DNA of 18,368 nt from an uncultured Pseudorhodobacter sp. (GTDB lineage Bacteria > Pseudomonadota > Alphaproteobacteria > Rhodobacterales > Rhodobacteraceae), in assembly GCA_945957495.1 (NCBI GenBank), contig CAMFLG010000013.1:1-18368 (forward strand), in the 5' to 3' direction. The translations under genes and the position numbers were made by a program. Below are positions 6,986 to 14,136 of the stretch, piece by piece; within the stretch, counting starts at the first letter, position 1, and each line of letters begins with the position of its first letter. The notes under the pieces were generated by a model. The model saw only the letters and a list, made by a program, of their open reading frames with translations, was not told the origin of the DNA and did no database searches.

Positions 6986-7008
6986 CATCCTCGCTGCACA
7001 AATATCCT
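6986..7008. repeat. Dispersed intergenic repeat, diverged copy C
   Basis: CATCCTCGCTGCACAAATAT resembles copies A and B with two extra bases and several changes. In the minus-strand sense it forms the leader of the ThuA-like gene and includes its GAGG ribosome site, again preceded by G/C-rich hairpins. It is weaker than the A/B match, so membership of the same family is inferred partly from the matching layout. Confidence 0.4.
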
Positions 7009-7017
7009 CGGGGGGCG

Positions 7018-7059
7018 TCCCAGTGGCCCTGCCACTGGGACAGGGGGCAGACAGCCCCC
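7018..7059. other. Two tandem hairpins between aldo/keto reductase and ThuA-like genes
   Basis: The first is a perfect 10-bp stem, TCCCAGTGGC (7018-7027) with GCCACTGGGA (7031-7040), with a 3-base loop. The second pairs GGGGGC (7043-7048) with GCCCCC (7054-7059). They lie 43 bases past the reductase stop on the minus strand and could end or stabilise its transcript, although no T-run follows. Confidence 0.55.
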
Positions 7060-7102
7060 CATTGCGGCCAGACTGGGCGATGCGGCTGGCTGCCGTCAAG
7101 CC

Positions 7103-8092
7103 TCAGAACCGCTGCGGCCCGGCGGGTTTGTTGGCCATGATCGCCTCGATCCCGGCCATCACCTCTGGCGTCAGCTTTGCCTTCTGTTCCAGCGCGGCAA
7201 GGTTGTCGGTCAGTTGCGACAGGCGCGATGCGCCCAGGATCACGGTAGACACGCGCGGGTTGGCAAGGCACCACAAGAGCGCCATATGCGTCACCGACAA
7301 ACCCGCCGCGTCGGCCAGTGCCGCCAATGCCTTGATCTTGGCCAGTTTGGCCCGCCCGGCGTCCGATTCCAGCATCTCGCGCAGCCATTCATAGCCGGGC
7401 AGGTTCATCCGGCTGTCCTGCGGCACGCCGTCGTTATACTTGCCGGTCAGAAGGCCAGAGGCCAGCGGCGACCAGATCGTGGTGCCAAGGCCAAACGTGT
7501 CATAGACGGGCAGATAATCCGCCTCGACCTTATGGCGTTCAAACAGGTTATACTGCGGCTGCTCCATCGTCGGCGGGGTCAGCCCGTTCGCCCGTGCCAC
7601 CAGATGCGCCTCGGTGATCTGTTGGCCCGACCATTCCGACGTGCCCCAATACAGCACCTTGCCCTGCACGATCAGATTGTGCATCGCCCGCACGGTTTCC
7701 TCGATGGGGGTGTCCACATCGGGGCGGTGGCAGAAATACAGGTCCAGATGATCGACCCGCAGCCGTTTCAGCGCGGCATGGCACGCCTCTGTTACATGCT
7801 TGGCCGACAACCCGCGCTGGGTGGGTTTCGCCCCACCCCAGAACACCTTCGATGACACGATATAGCTGTCGCGGCTCCACCCCAGTTCGGCAATCGCCTG
7901 CCCCATCACCAATTCAGAGCCGCCCTGTTCATAACCCTCGGCGTTGTCAAAGAAATTTACCCCGGCGTCATAGGCCGCCGCCATGATCTCTTTTGCGGGG
8001 CCGACATCAACCTGCTTGGCGAATGTCACCCAAGACCCGAAGGAAAACGCGCTGACCTGCAGCCCCGATTTGCCAAGACGACGGTATTCCAT
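7103..8092 (-). CDS. Aldo/keto reductase, potassium-channel-beta/YghZ-like
   Basis: NADPH-dependent reduction of aldehydes or ketones; cytoplasmic (beta/alpha)8 barrel. The catalytic tetrad is visible: Asp49 and Tyr54 (NFFDNAEGY), Lys82 (SSKVFWGG) and His122 (YFCHRPD). MEYRRLGKSGLQVS at the start, QPQYNLFER and SPLASGLLTGKY in the middle, and ILGASRLSQLTDN near the end (cofactor phosphate region) are typical of the Shaker-beta-like branch that includes E. coli YghZ. The length of 329 residues fits. ATG 8092 has AGGAG upstream; longer upstream frames are not supported. It is transcribed divergently from the DUF4166 fusion gene across 162 bases. The natural substrate cannot be told from sequence; methylglyoxal and similar aldehydes are known substrates in this branch. 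Confidence 0.92.
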   Translation of the reverse strand: MEYRRLGKSGLQVSAFSFGSWVTFAKQVDVGPAKEIMAAAYDAGVNFFDNAEGYEQGGSELVMGQAIAELGWSRDSYIVSSKVFWGGAKPTQRGLSAKHVTEACHAALKRLRVDHLDLYFCHRPDVDTPIEETVRAMHNLIVQGKVLYWGTSEWSGQQITEAHLVARANGLTPPTMEQPQYNLFERHKVEADYLPVYDTFGLGTTIWSPLASGLLTGKYNDGVPQDSRMNLPGYEWLREMLESDAGRAKLAKIKALAALADAAGLSVTHMALLWCLANPRVSTVILGASRLSQLTDNLAALEQKAKLTPEVMAGIEAIMANKPAGPQRF

Positions 8093-8254
8093 GCAGTTTC
8101 TCCTGTGCCCGTTGCGGGCGATAGCGCAAACATAAGGCGACATTCCGCAAAGGCCAGAGGGCGGGGCCAGAAATCCGACCGGGCGCGTCGATTGCGCGGC
8201 TTGACGCCGGGGGCCGCAGCGCGTCCCTTGCGAAGGGGTCAAAGGGGCAAACCG

Positions 8255-9937
8255 ATGAAGCTGTTGATTCTGGGCGGTTATGGCGTGTTTGGCGGGCGAC
8301 TGGCGCAGTTGCTGGCCGACGAGCCGCGCCTGACGATCCTGATCGCCGGGCGCGATCTGGCCCGCGCGCAGGCCTTCTGCGCCGCATGGACCGTGGCCGC
8401 GCGGGTAGAGCCGCTGCAGGCCGATCGCGCAGCCTTGGCCGGGGTGCTGGCGCTGCATCGCCCCGACATCCTTGTCGATGCCTCTGGCCCGTTTCAGGCC
8501 TATGGCGCCGCCCGCTATGCCGCGCTGGAGGCCGCGATTGCGGCGGGGGTGAATTATCTGGACCTTGCCGATGGCGCGGAATTCGTGGCGGGCGTCGGGG
8601 CCTTCGACGATGCCGCCCGCGCGACCGGTCTGTTCGCGTTGTCGGGCGTGTCCAGCTTTCCGGTGCTGACGGCGGCGGTGCTGCGTGAAATCGCCAAGAC
8701 CATGCAGATCACCCATGTGCGCGGCGGCATCGCACCCTCCCCCTATGCCGGGGTGGGGATGAACGTGCTGCGCGCGGTGCTGGGCTATGCCGGATCGCCC
8801 GTCGCGCTGCGCCTGAACGGGCAGGCTACCACCTGCACTGGCCTTGGCGATACAATGCGGATGACGATTGCGCCACCCGGCGAATTACCCCTGCGCAACA
8901 CGCTGTTTTCACTGGTCGAGGTGCCGGATCTGCAGGCGATTCCCGCCGTCCTGCCCGGGGTGCAAAGCCTGTGGATGGGCGCGGGCCCGGTGCCGGAATT
9001 CCTGCACCGCCTGCTGATCGCACTGGCCCGCGCGCGTGCCCTGCTGCACCTGCCTTCGCTGCGGCCCTTGGCCCCCTTGGCGCATTTTGTGCTGAACGCG
9101 CTGAAATACGGCGAACATCGCGGCGGTATGTTCGTGCAGGCCGACGGGCTGCGCGACGGCCAACCGGTGCAGCGCACATGGCACATGCTGGCCGAGGGCG
9201 AGGATGGCCCGCTGATCCCTTCGATGGCCTGCGCGGACCTTGTGCGGCGGGCCTTGGCGGGCGATCCGCCGCCGCCCGGCGCGCGACCGGGGATCGACGC
9301 GCTGTCTTTGGCCGATTACGCGGCGATGTTCGCCCCCCGCGCGATCGTGTCCGGCTGGCGCGAAGGCCCAACCGGCCCGATCTATCAACAGGTGCTGGGC
9401 GATGCCTTTGCTACCCTGCCACCCCTGATGCAGCGCCTGCACCAACCGGGGGCGGTGGCGCATTGGCAAGGCCGCGCGCAGGTCACACGCGGCAAGGGCC
9501 GTCTGGCAGGTATGGTCGCCGCCCTGTTCGGCTTTCCCGAGGGTGGGCAGGACGTGCCCGTCTCGGTGCGCTTTCGCACCGATGCGGCGGGGGTAGAGAC
9601 ATGGCAGCGCAACTTTGCCGGGCGCATCATGGTTTCGACCCAAGAGGCGGGGCAGGGCCGCTTTGCCCATCTGATCGTCGAACGCTTTGGCCCCTTCGCC
9701 TTTGGTCTGGCACTGGTTCTGCGCGAGGGGCGCCTGTATGTGATCCCCCGTCGCTGGGCCTTCTTCGGCCTGCCGATGCCGCGCGCCCTGATGCCACGCG
9801 GGGAAAGCTATGAGGCAGAGGTCGCAGGCACCTTCCGCTTTCACGTCGAAATCACCTTGCCGCTGATCGGCTCGGTGGTGCGCTATGAAGGCGCGCTGCA
9901 GCAGGTTCAGACCGCCGAACCCAACGCCAAAGGCTGA
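8255..9937 (+). CDS. Rossmann (saccharopine dehydrogenase-like) and DUF4166 fusion protein
   Basis: A two-part protein of 560 residues. The N-terminal third is an NAD(P)-binding Rossmann domain of the saccharopine-dehydrogenase-like type: LLILGGYGVFGGRLAQLL (3-20) is the dinucleotide loop, with AGRD after the second strand and the VDASGPFQAYG turn near residue 80. The C-terminal part from about residue 380 matches DUF4166 as I know it: HWQGRAQVTRGKGRLAG, FGFPEGGQDVPVSV, TWQRNFAGR, ERFGPFAFGLAL and PRGESYEAEV. ATG 8255 follows AAGGGG (8242-8247); the longer open frame from 8105 lacks a site. The reaction is unknown; a dehydrogenase or reductase acting on a small hydrophobic molecule is only a guess. 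The methyltransferase gene follows after 100 bases and may act in the same pathway. Confidence 0.85.
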   Translation: MKLLILGGYGVFGGRLAQLLADEPRLTILIAGRDLARAQAFCAAWTVAARVEPLQADRAALAGVLALHRPDILVDASGPFQAYGAARYAALEAAIAAGVNYLDLADGAEFVAGVGAFDDAARATGLFALSGVSSFPVLTAAVLREIAKTMQITHVRGGIAPSPYAGVGMNVLRAVLGYAGSPVALRLNGQATTCTGLGDTMRMTIAPPGELPLRNTLFSLVEVPDLQAIPAVLPGVQSLWMGAGPVPEFLHRLLIALARARALLHLPSLRPLAPLAHFVLNALKYGEHRGGMFVQADGLRDGQPVQRTWHMLAEGEDGPLIPSMACADLVRRALAGDPPPPGARPGIDALSLADYAAMFAPRAIVSGWREGPTGPIYQQVLGDAFATLPPLMQRLHQPGAVAHWQGRAQVTRGKGRLAGMVAALFGFPEGGQDVPVSVRFRTDAAGVETWQRNFAGRIMVSTQEAGQGRFAHLIVERFGPFAFGLALVLREGRLYVIPRRWAFFGLPMPRALMPRGESYEAEVAGTFRFHVEITLPLIGSVVRYEGALQQVQTAEPNAKG

Positions 9938-10037
9938 CAACGCGGCGCCTGCCAATTTGTCTTGCCAAAGCCCCCCGCCGCCGCCCATCCTGCCGCAAGA
10001 CGCCCGATTTGGGGCAACAGAGCGGTGGGGCGCTGCG

Positions 10038-10841
10038 ATGAAGGCGATGAAGCTTTATTCCGATGTCCACCGGATTTACAACAATCTGGCCGCCATGGGC
10101 CTTGGCCCGGATGATCGCCTGACCGTCGCGCACCTGACCCCGTTTGACCAATACCACTATGAAGGCACCGATGCCGTCGATCTGGCGCTTGATCACCTGG
10201 GCCTGCACCCGGGCGAGGCGCTCTTGGATATCGGTTCAGGCATCGGCGGCCCTGCGCGCTATATCGCCGACAAGACCGGCGTGCGGGTGACGGCGTTGGA
10301 GTTGCAACCCGATCTGGACGCCGTGGCGCGCGATCTGACCGCCCGCTGCGGGCTGGCGGCCAGTGTTACCCATGTCTGTGGCAATATTCTGAATGGCGCG
10401 CCGGGCGACCCGTTCGATGGCATCATCTCGATGCTGTGCATGCTGCATATCCCCGACAAGCCGCGCCTGTTTGCCGCCGCCCGCGCGGCGCTGAAACCGG
10501 GGCGCGCGATGTATATCGAGGATTTCGCCCGCGCCCGCCCCCTTTCTGCTGCCGAAACCGCAAGCCTTGCCGAAAAGGTGCAGGCGGTCGATCTGCCGAC
10601 ATCCGCCGAATACCGCGCGCATCTGCAAGCAGCCGGGTTCACCCAGATCACCCTGCAGGACGTGACGGCAGAGTGGCGACAGTTTTCCGCCGGTCGCGTC
10701 AAAGCCGCCCGCGCCACCCGCCCGGCGCAAGTGGCGCTGCACGGCGAAAGCACCGTCGCCGGGCTGGAGGATTTCTACGAGGCCGTCGATGCCCTCTGGC
10801 AAGGCGGCGCCCTGACCGGGCTGCGGATCGTCGCGCGCTGA
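10038..10841 (+). CDS. Class I SAM-dependent methyltransferase, 267 aa
   Basis: Transfers a methyl group from S-adenosylmethionine; cytoplasmic, with acceptor unknown. The SAM loop is LLDIGSGIGGPARYIA (62-77), followed by an acidic residue at the end of the second strand (Glu88 in VTALELQPD). Later come the fourth-strand segment FDGIISMLCMLHIPDK and the ALKPGRAMYIEDFA strand typical of the Methyltransf_11/25 type. The N-terminal helix and the TPFDQYHYEGTDAV stretch recall small-molecule C- or N-methyltransferases (sterol, tocopherol, phosphoethanolamine group) more than RNA or protein enzymes; that is inference. ATG 10038 is supported by GGTGGGG (10024-10030); ATG 10047 is an alternative. It lies downstream of the DUF4166 gene on the same strand. 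Confidence 0.88.
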   Translation: MKAMKLYSDVHRIYNNLAAMGLGPDDRLTVAHLTPFDQYHYEGTDAVDLALDHLGLHPGEALLDIGSGIGGPARYIADKTGVRVTALELQPDLDAVARDLTARCGLAASVTHVCGNILNGAPGDPFDGIISMLCMLHIPDKPRLFAAARAALKPGRAMYIEDFARARPLSAAETASLAEKVQAVDLPTSAEYRAHLQAAGFTQITLQDVTAEWRQFSAGRVKAARATRPAQVALHGESTVAGLEDFYEAVDALWQGGALTGLRIVAR

Positions 10842-11066
10842 CAGGCATGTCAGGTCTGGGACGCGCTCAGGCGAAACGACGCCGGTATGCCACGGCCTTG
10901 ACGGGCAACACGCAGGCAGATCGCCGCGAAACCCTTCTTGCAGACGCGCTGTGGCGGCGCGGATACGCTAAGCCGCAAAAGCCAGCCCCATGCCATTCTG
11001 ATTGCGCAAGACGGGCTGCGATCTCCTATTGCTTGCAACAACATGGGCCGCAGCCAGGAGCCAATT
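10842..11066. other. Intergenic stretch before the membrane protein gene
   Basis: No gene is assigned. The upstream part of the open frame starting at 10938 is not believed to be translated, because the ribosome site lies much later. A weak promoter-like pair, TTGCGC (11002-11007) and CCTATT (11025-11030) with 17-base spacing, precedes the next gene. From about 10980 base use becomes more A+T-rich than in the flanking core genes. Confidence 0.35.
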
Positions 11067-11786
11067 GTGCCAAGCGTTACGAGTGAGATCATCAAGGCGA
11101 TCAAAAACAACTTCTGGTTGTTATTGGCTTTTTCAGCAATACTTACCGTCTTTGGGGAGGCATTCCCGAACTTCCACGGCAATTTGGCCGGGTCTTTCGG
11201 TGCCACGGTGATTTTGATCTACTTCTTCCATCGTCAGGTCTTGTTCGATTTGCGGATACCTGTGTTCGGCAAACCAGTTGCACCAGATTCAGCCAAAGTT
11301 CCGGAAAACAGCATGGTCCGGTTCATCCTTGTATCAGTGTTCTTCATTCAGATTCCGCTGGTGGCTGCCGTTGCCGCTGCCACCAAATGGGAGACTGTTC
11401 ACGGCGGTTTCGAAAGTCGGCAATTCGTTGCCAACTCGATGGTTATCTCCGCGGTGTTGCTTTGGATTTTGCTTTCGGTGTTCGGCACGCTGTTGCCAGC
11501 CGCCGCAAGCCGCCAGCCGTTCTCTGTGCCGCGGGCTTGGCAGGCCGGGCGGAAAACCGGTCTGGTGGTGGCATTTCAACTGCTGGTCTTTGTCGGACTA
11601 AGCTATGCGGCCGTTTTTGCGCTTGCCATGCTTGTAACCTGGGCTTTCGGTTCAACGCTGGATGCCCCGCCGCTAAGCTACGCGGTTGAGATCATCTTCG
11701 GCGCGCTGTTCCTTCTGCCATCCCTGATGACCGTGGTGATTCTGGTGCGGGCCTTCAAGCGCGCCTACCCGATGAGTAGCGTATAG
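11067..11786 (+). CDS. Multi-pass membrane protein of unknown function, 239 aa
   Basis: I do not recognise the family. About six membrane segments can be read: residues about 13-30, 38-57, 83-105, 123-145, 163-192 and 204-228. A soluble loop of about 25 residues (FDLRIPVFGKPVAPDS) separates segments two and three, and a short basic tail ends the chain. GTG 11067 is chosen because AGGAG (11056-11060) sits exactly six bases upstream; an ATG at 11043 has no site. Codon use is less G/C-biased than in neighbouring core genes, suggesting later acquisition. It is convergent with the HEPN-like gene across about 136 bases, so the two are neighbours but not an operon. No transporter signature or catalytic motif was seen. 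Confidence 0.78.
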   Translation: MPSVTSEIIKAIKNNFWLLLAFSAILTVFGEAFPNFHGNLAGSFGATVILIYFFHRQVLFDLRIPVFGKPVAPDSAKVPENSMVRFILVSVFFIQIPLVAAVAAATKWETVHGGFESRQFVANSMVISAVLLWILLSVFGTLLPAAASRQPFSVPRAWQAGRKTGLVVAFQLLVFVGLSYAAVFALAMLVTWAFGSTLDAPPLSYAVEIIFGALFLLPSLMTVVILVRAFKRAYPMSSV

Positions 11787-11922
11787 TCTCCGGACTCCGG
11801 GGGCATTGGTCTGCCACCGGGTATGGGGGATCAGACCGCAGGGAGTCTGGTTCACAGTGTTTCGGCTTTTGCTCAGCAACGGAAGGTTTTGAGCAAGCGC
11901 AGTTTCAAACCCGCCGGCGCTG
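11787..11922. other. Convergent intergenic region with competing inverted repeats
   Basis: Three short elements, GGTCTG (11808-11813), CAGACC (11832-11837) and GTCTGG (11845-11850), could pair one with two or two with three, but not both. Further on, TTGCTCA (11869-11875) pairs with TGAGCAA (11890-11896). None is followed by a T-run. They may end transcription of the two convergent genes. Confidence 0.35.
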
Positions 11923-12549
11923 CTATTGTAGAGGCGTAGTCGGACCGCAGGCGACGAGCGCCTCTTCGATCGCCTGCCGGATGTCATCGTCCAACATATG
12001 TTTATGCAAGCGCTGAACATCCCGCGCCCAATCCAGCAATTCCTCAACATGCCGGTCGATCAGGTCATAGGCTTCCATTAACGCCTTGCTTGCACCTCTG
12101 CAGCCTTCCGGGGTGAACAGGTTGTGCTGCTCGATAAAGTGATGAACGAGCCCGTTCCTCAGGGCCACCAGTTCCTTCAATCCGCGTTCAATGCGTGCGA
12201 AATCCGAGACTTCAATTTTGAACCGGATTCGAACCGTGCTTCCGATTTCGGCGTCGCGCGCATCTTCCTCATTCTCGGGGGCTTCGGCAACAATGAAGGA
12301 ACCAAGTAAGTCACCCACGAGTTGACCCAGAGTTTTACTGGAAGCCGGGCCTTTTTCGGTCTTGGTGATAGGCGCGCCTGTCTCATCAAACTTGTATGTG
12401 ACGTCATAGCTGGCAGCGATGGCTTTCATCAGCCCTTCATACTGCTGCAGGCGCAGCATGCATCGCCCTAACAGGCGCTGAACCTCTCTTTGCAGTTCCG
12501 GTGTTTCGTCGTCAGGAGGCGCCGTCACGTCATGTTCCGATGGAAGCAA
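11923..12549 (-). CDS. HEPN-like protein of unknown function, 208 aa
   Basis: A soluble, mostly helical protein. The helix RLLGRCMLRLQQYEGLMKAI (25-44) opens the fold, and a later helix carries ELVALRNGLVHHFIE (126-140), containing Arg131-Asn132-x3-His136. That is the R-(N/D/H)-x(3)-H pattern of HEPN RNase domains, often found in toxins and defence proteins. I also recall long relatives that add a C-terminal OST-HTH/LOTUS domain; this chain stops before any such domain. Both points come from memory and need a profile search. The start is TTG 12549, the first start-type codon after a stop in this frame; GTG 12528 is an alternative, and neither has a strong ribosome site. The gene lies in an A+T-richer stretch between core genes. 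RNase activity is inference only. Confidence 0.7.
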   Translation of the reverse strand: MLPSEHDVTAPPDDETPELQREVQRLLGRCMLRLQQYEGLMKAIAASYDVTYKFDETGAPITKTEKGPASSKTLGQLVGDLLGSFIVAEAPENEEDARDAEIGSTVRIRFKIEVSDFARIERGLKELVALRNGLVHHFIEQHNLFTPEGCRGASKALMEAYDLIDRHVEELLDWARDVQRLHKHMLDDDIRQAIEEALVACGPTTPLQ

Positions 12550-12575
12550 ATCACCACGTCCTACTTCCTAAGTGA

Positions 12576-12616
12576 AAAGGGTTAACCAGATGTGAATTTC
12601 ATCTAGTCAACCCTTT
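12576..12616 (-). terminator. Terminator hairpin downstream of proS
   Basis: A 17-bp stem (12576-12592 with 12600-12616) and a 7-base loop. Two positions are A-C mismatches in plus-strand RNA but become G-U wobble pairs in minus-strand RNA, so only the minus transcript forms an unbroken stem. The minus-strand 3' arm ends in four U residues (12578-12575). It lies 47 bases past the proS stop and just upstream of the HEPN-like gene, separating the two. Confidence 0.75.
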
Positions 12617-12637
12617 GATTTTAAACGACCCACAGAC

Positions 12638-12654
12638 TGTCCCGGCCCGGGACA
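12638..12654. other. Short perfect palindrome just after the proS stop
   Basis: TGTCCCG (12638-12644) and CGGGACA (12648-12654) flank three bases. It lies nine bases past the proS stop on the minus strand and may stabilise the 3' end ahead of the main terminator; it has no T-run. Confidence 0.45.
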
Positions 12655-12663
12655 TCCCAAAGA

Positions 12664-14001
12664 TCAGATATCCTTGTAAATCTCGGCAATCCGCGCCACG
12701 GCCGCCTCGGGCGTCATTTCCTCGGACACGCCGGTGCGGCGAGAGGTCAGTTCCACCACGCCATTGGCCAGCCCGCGCGGGCCAACCGTGATCCGCCAGG
12801 GCAGGCCGATCAGGTCCATTGTGGCGAATTTCGCCCCGGCGCGTTCGTCGCGGTCATCGTACAGCGCCTCCAGCCCCTTGGCCGCCAGCGCCTTGTAAAG
12901 TCCCTCGCAGGCCGCATCCGCCGCCGCGTCGCCCTGTTTCAGGTTGACGATGCCCACCGGGAACGGCGTCACACCCTCGGGCCAGATGATGCCGCGGTCG
13001 TCATGGCTGGCCTCGATGATCGCGCCCAAAAGACGCGACACGCCGATGCCGTGCGAACCCATTTCAACCGGAACCTTGGTCCCGTCGGCGGTCACAACCG
13101 TGGCGCCCATCGCCTCGGAATATTTGGTGCCGAAGTAAAAGATCTGCCCCACCTCGATCCCGCGCGCGACCTTGCGGCGTTCTTCCGGGATGGCGTTGAA
13201 CAGCGCCTCGTCATGGGTTTCATCGGTGCGGGCGTAAAGCGTGGTGAACTCTTTGCAGACATTCGCCACTTCGTCCCAGTTGTCGTAATCGACCGCGCGG
13301 TTGCCCAGCTTCAGCTCTGTCACGGCGCTATCAAAGAACACCTCGGATTCACCGGTCGAGGCCAGCACGAGGAATTCATGCGTGTCATCGCCCCCGATCG
13401 GGCCGGAATCCGCGCGCATCGGAATCGCGGTCAGCCCCATGCGTTCATAGGTGCGCAGATAGCTGACCATATGGCGGTTATAGGCGTGCAGGGCCGAGGC
13501 CTTGTCCACGTCAAAGTTATAGCCGTCCTTCATCAGGAACTCACGGCCCCGCATCACGCCAAAGCGCGGGCGCATCTCGTCCCGGAACTTCCACTGGATG
13601 TGATACAGGGTCAGCGGCAGGTCTTTGTAGCTGTTGACATGGGCGCGGAAAATGTCGGTGATCATTTCCTCGTTGGTCGGGCCGTACAGCATTTCGCGGT
13701 CCTGCCGGTCCTTGATGCGCAGCATTTCCTGGCCGTAGTCGTCATAGCGGCCGGATTCGCGCCACAGGTCTGCCGGTTGCAGCGTGGGCATCAGCAAGGG
13801 GATGTGGCCCGCGCGGATCTGTTCTTCATTCACAATCTGCTGGATGCGGTTCAGCACCCGCAACCCCAGCGGCAGCCAGGAATAGATCCCCGCCGCCTGC
13901 TGTTTGATCATGCCGGCGCGCAGCATGTAGCGGTGCGAGACGATCTGCGCCTCGGCGGGGTTTTCCTTCAGAACGGGCAGGAAGTAACGGGAAACGCGCA
14001 T
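12664..14001 (-). CDS. proS: Prolyl-tRNA synthetase, short form without editing insertion
   Basis: Charges tRNA-Pro with proline; cytoplasmic class II synthetase. The 445 residues contain the T-x-E loop (GPTNEE, 107-112), motif 2 (FRDEMRPRFGVMRGREF, 139-155), motif 3 (GSHGIGVSRLLGA, 315-327) and a C-terminal anticodon-binding domain from about 350. The large editing insertion that E. coli ProRS carries between motifs 2 and 3 is replaced by only about 55 residues, as is usual in alphaproteobacteria, where separate deacylases edit mischarged tRNA. ATG 14001 has GAGG five bases upstream, and MRVSRYFLPVLKE is the standard start; a longer frame to 14058 is rejected. It is transcribed divergently from the aspartic-protease-like gene and has its own terminator. 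Confidence 0.96.
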   Translation of the reverse strand: MRVSRYFLPVLKENPAEAQIVSHRYMLRAGMIKQQAAGIYSWLPLGLRVLNRIQQIVNEEQIRAGHIPLLMPTLQPADLWRESGRYDDYGQEMLRIKDRQDREMLYGPTNEEMITDIFRAHVNSYKDLPLTLYHIQWKFRDEMRPRFGVMRGREFLMKDGYNFDVDKASALHAYNRHMVSYLRTYERMGLTAIPMRADSGPIGGDDTHEFLVLASTGESEVFFDSAVTELKLGNRAVDYDNWDEVANVCKEFTTLYARTDETHDEALFNAIPEERRKVARGIEVGQIFYFGTKYSEAMGATVVTADGTKVPVEMGSHGIGVSRLLGAIIEASHDDRGIIWPEGVTPFPVGIVNLKQGDAAADAACEGLYKALAAKGLEALYDDRDERAGAKFATMDLIGLPWRITVGPRGLANGVVELTSRRTGVSEEMTPEAAVARIAEIYKDI

Positions 14002-14029
14002 CGCGGCCTCATCAGATTGGGTTTCGCCG

Positions 14030-14058
14030 TTCCTAACCATTCGCCCCCACGCTGGCAA
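14030..14058 (-). promoter_or_regulatory. Putative proS promoter
   Basis: On the minus strand TTGCCA (14058-14053) is followed after 17 bases by TAGGAA (14035-14030). This gives an expected start near 14023 and a leader of about 22 bases that still includes the GAGG site. The -35 is good and the -10 weak. The adjacent inverted repeat CCCACGC/GCGTGGG (14046-14052/14063-14069) surrounds the -35. Confidence 0.3.
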
Positions 14059-14136
14059 GCGGGCGTGGGCGGCTTTGGCGGTATACGCAGCGCCGCTGCC
14101 ATGTTAGCCCAAGGCAATCGGCATGGGGGCGCGGCG

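Noticed and set aside
7063..8716. N-terminal extension of the aldo/keto reductase into the divergent gene
   Set aside because: The typical start MEYRRLGKSGLQ has AGGAG just upstream at 8092; the extension would overlap the DUF4166 fusion gene.
13003..14136. N-terminal extension of the aspartic-protease-like gene over proS
   Set aside because: The frame is open but antisense to proS. GTG 14137 gives a proper signal peptide and ribosome site.
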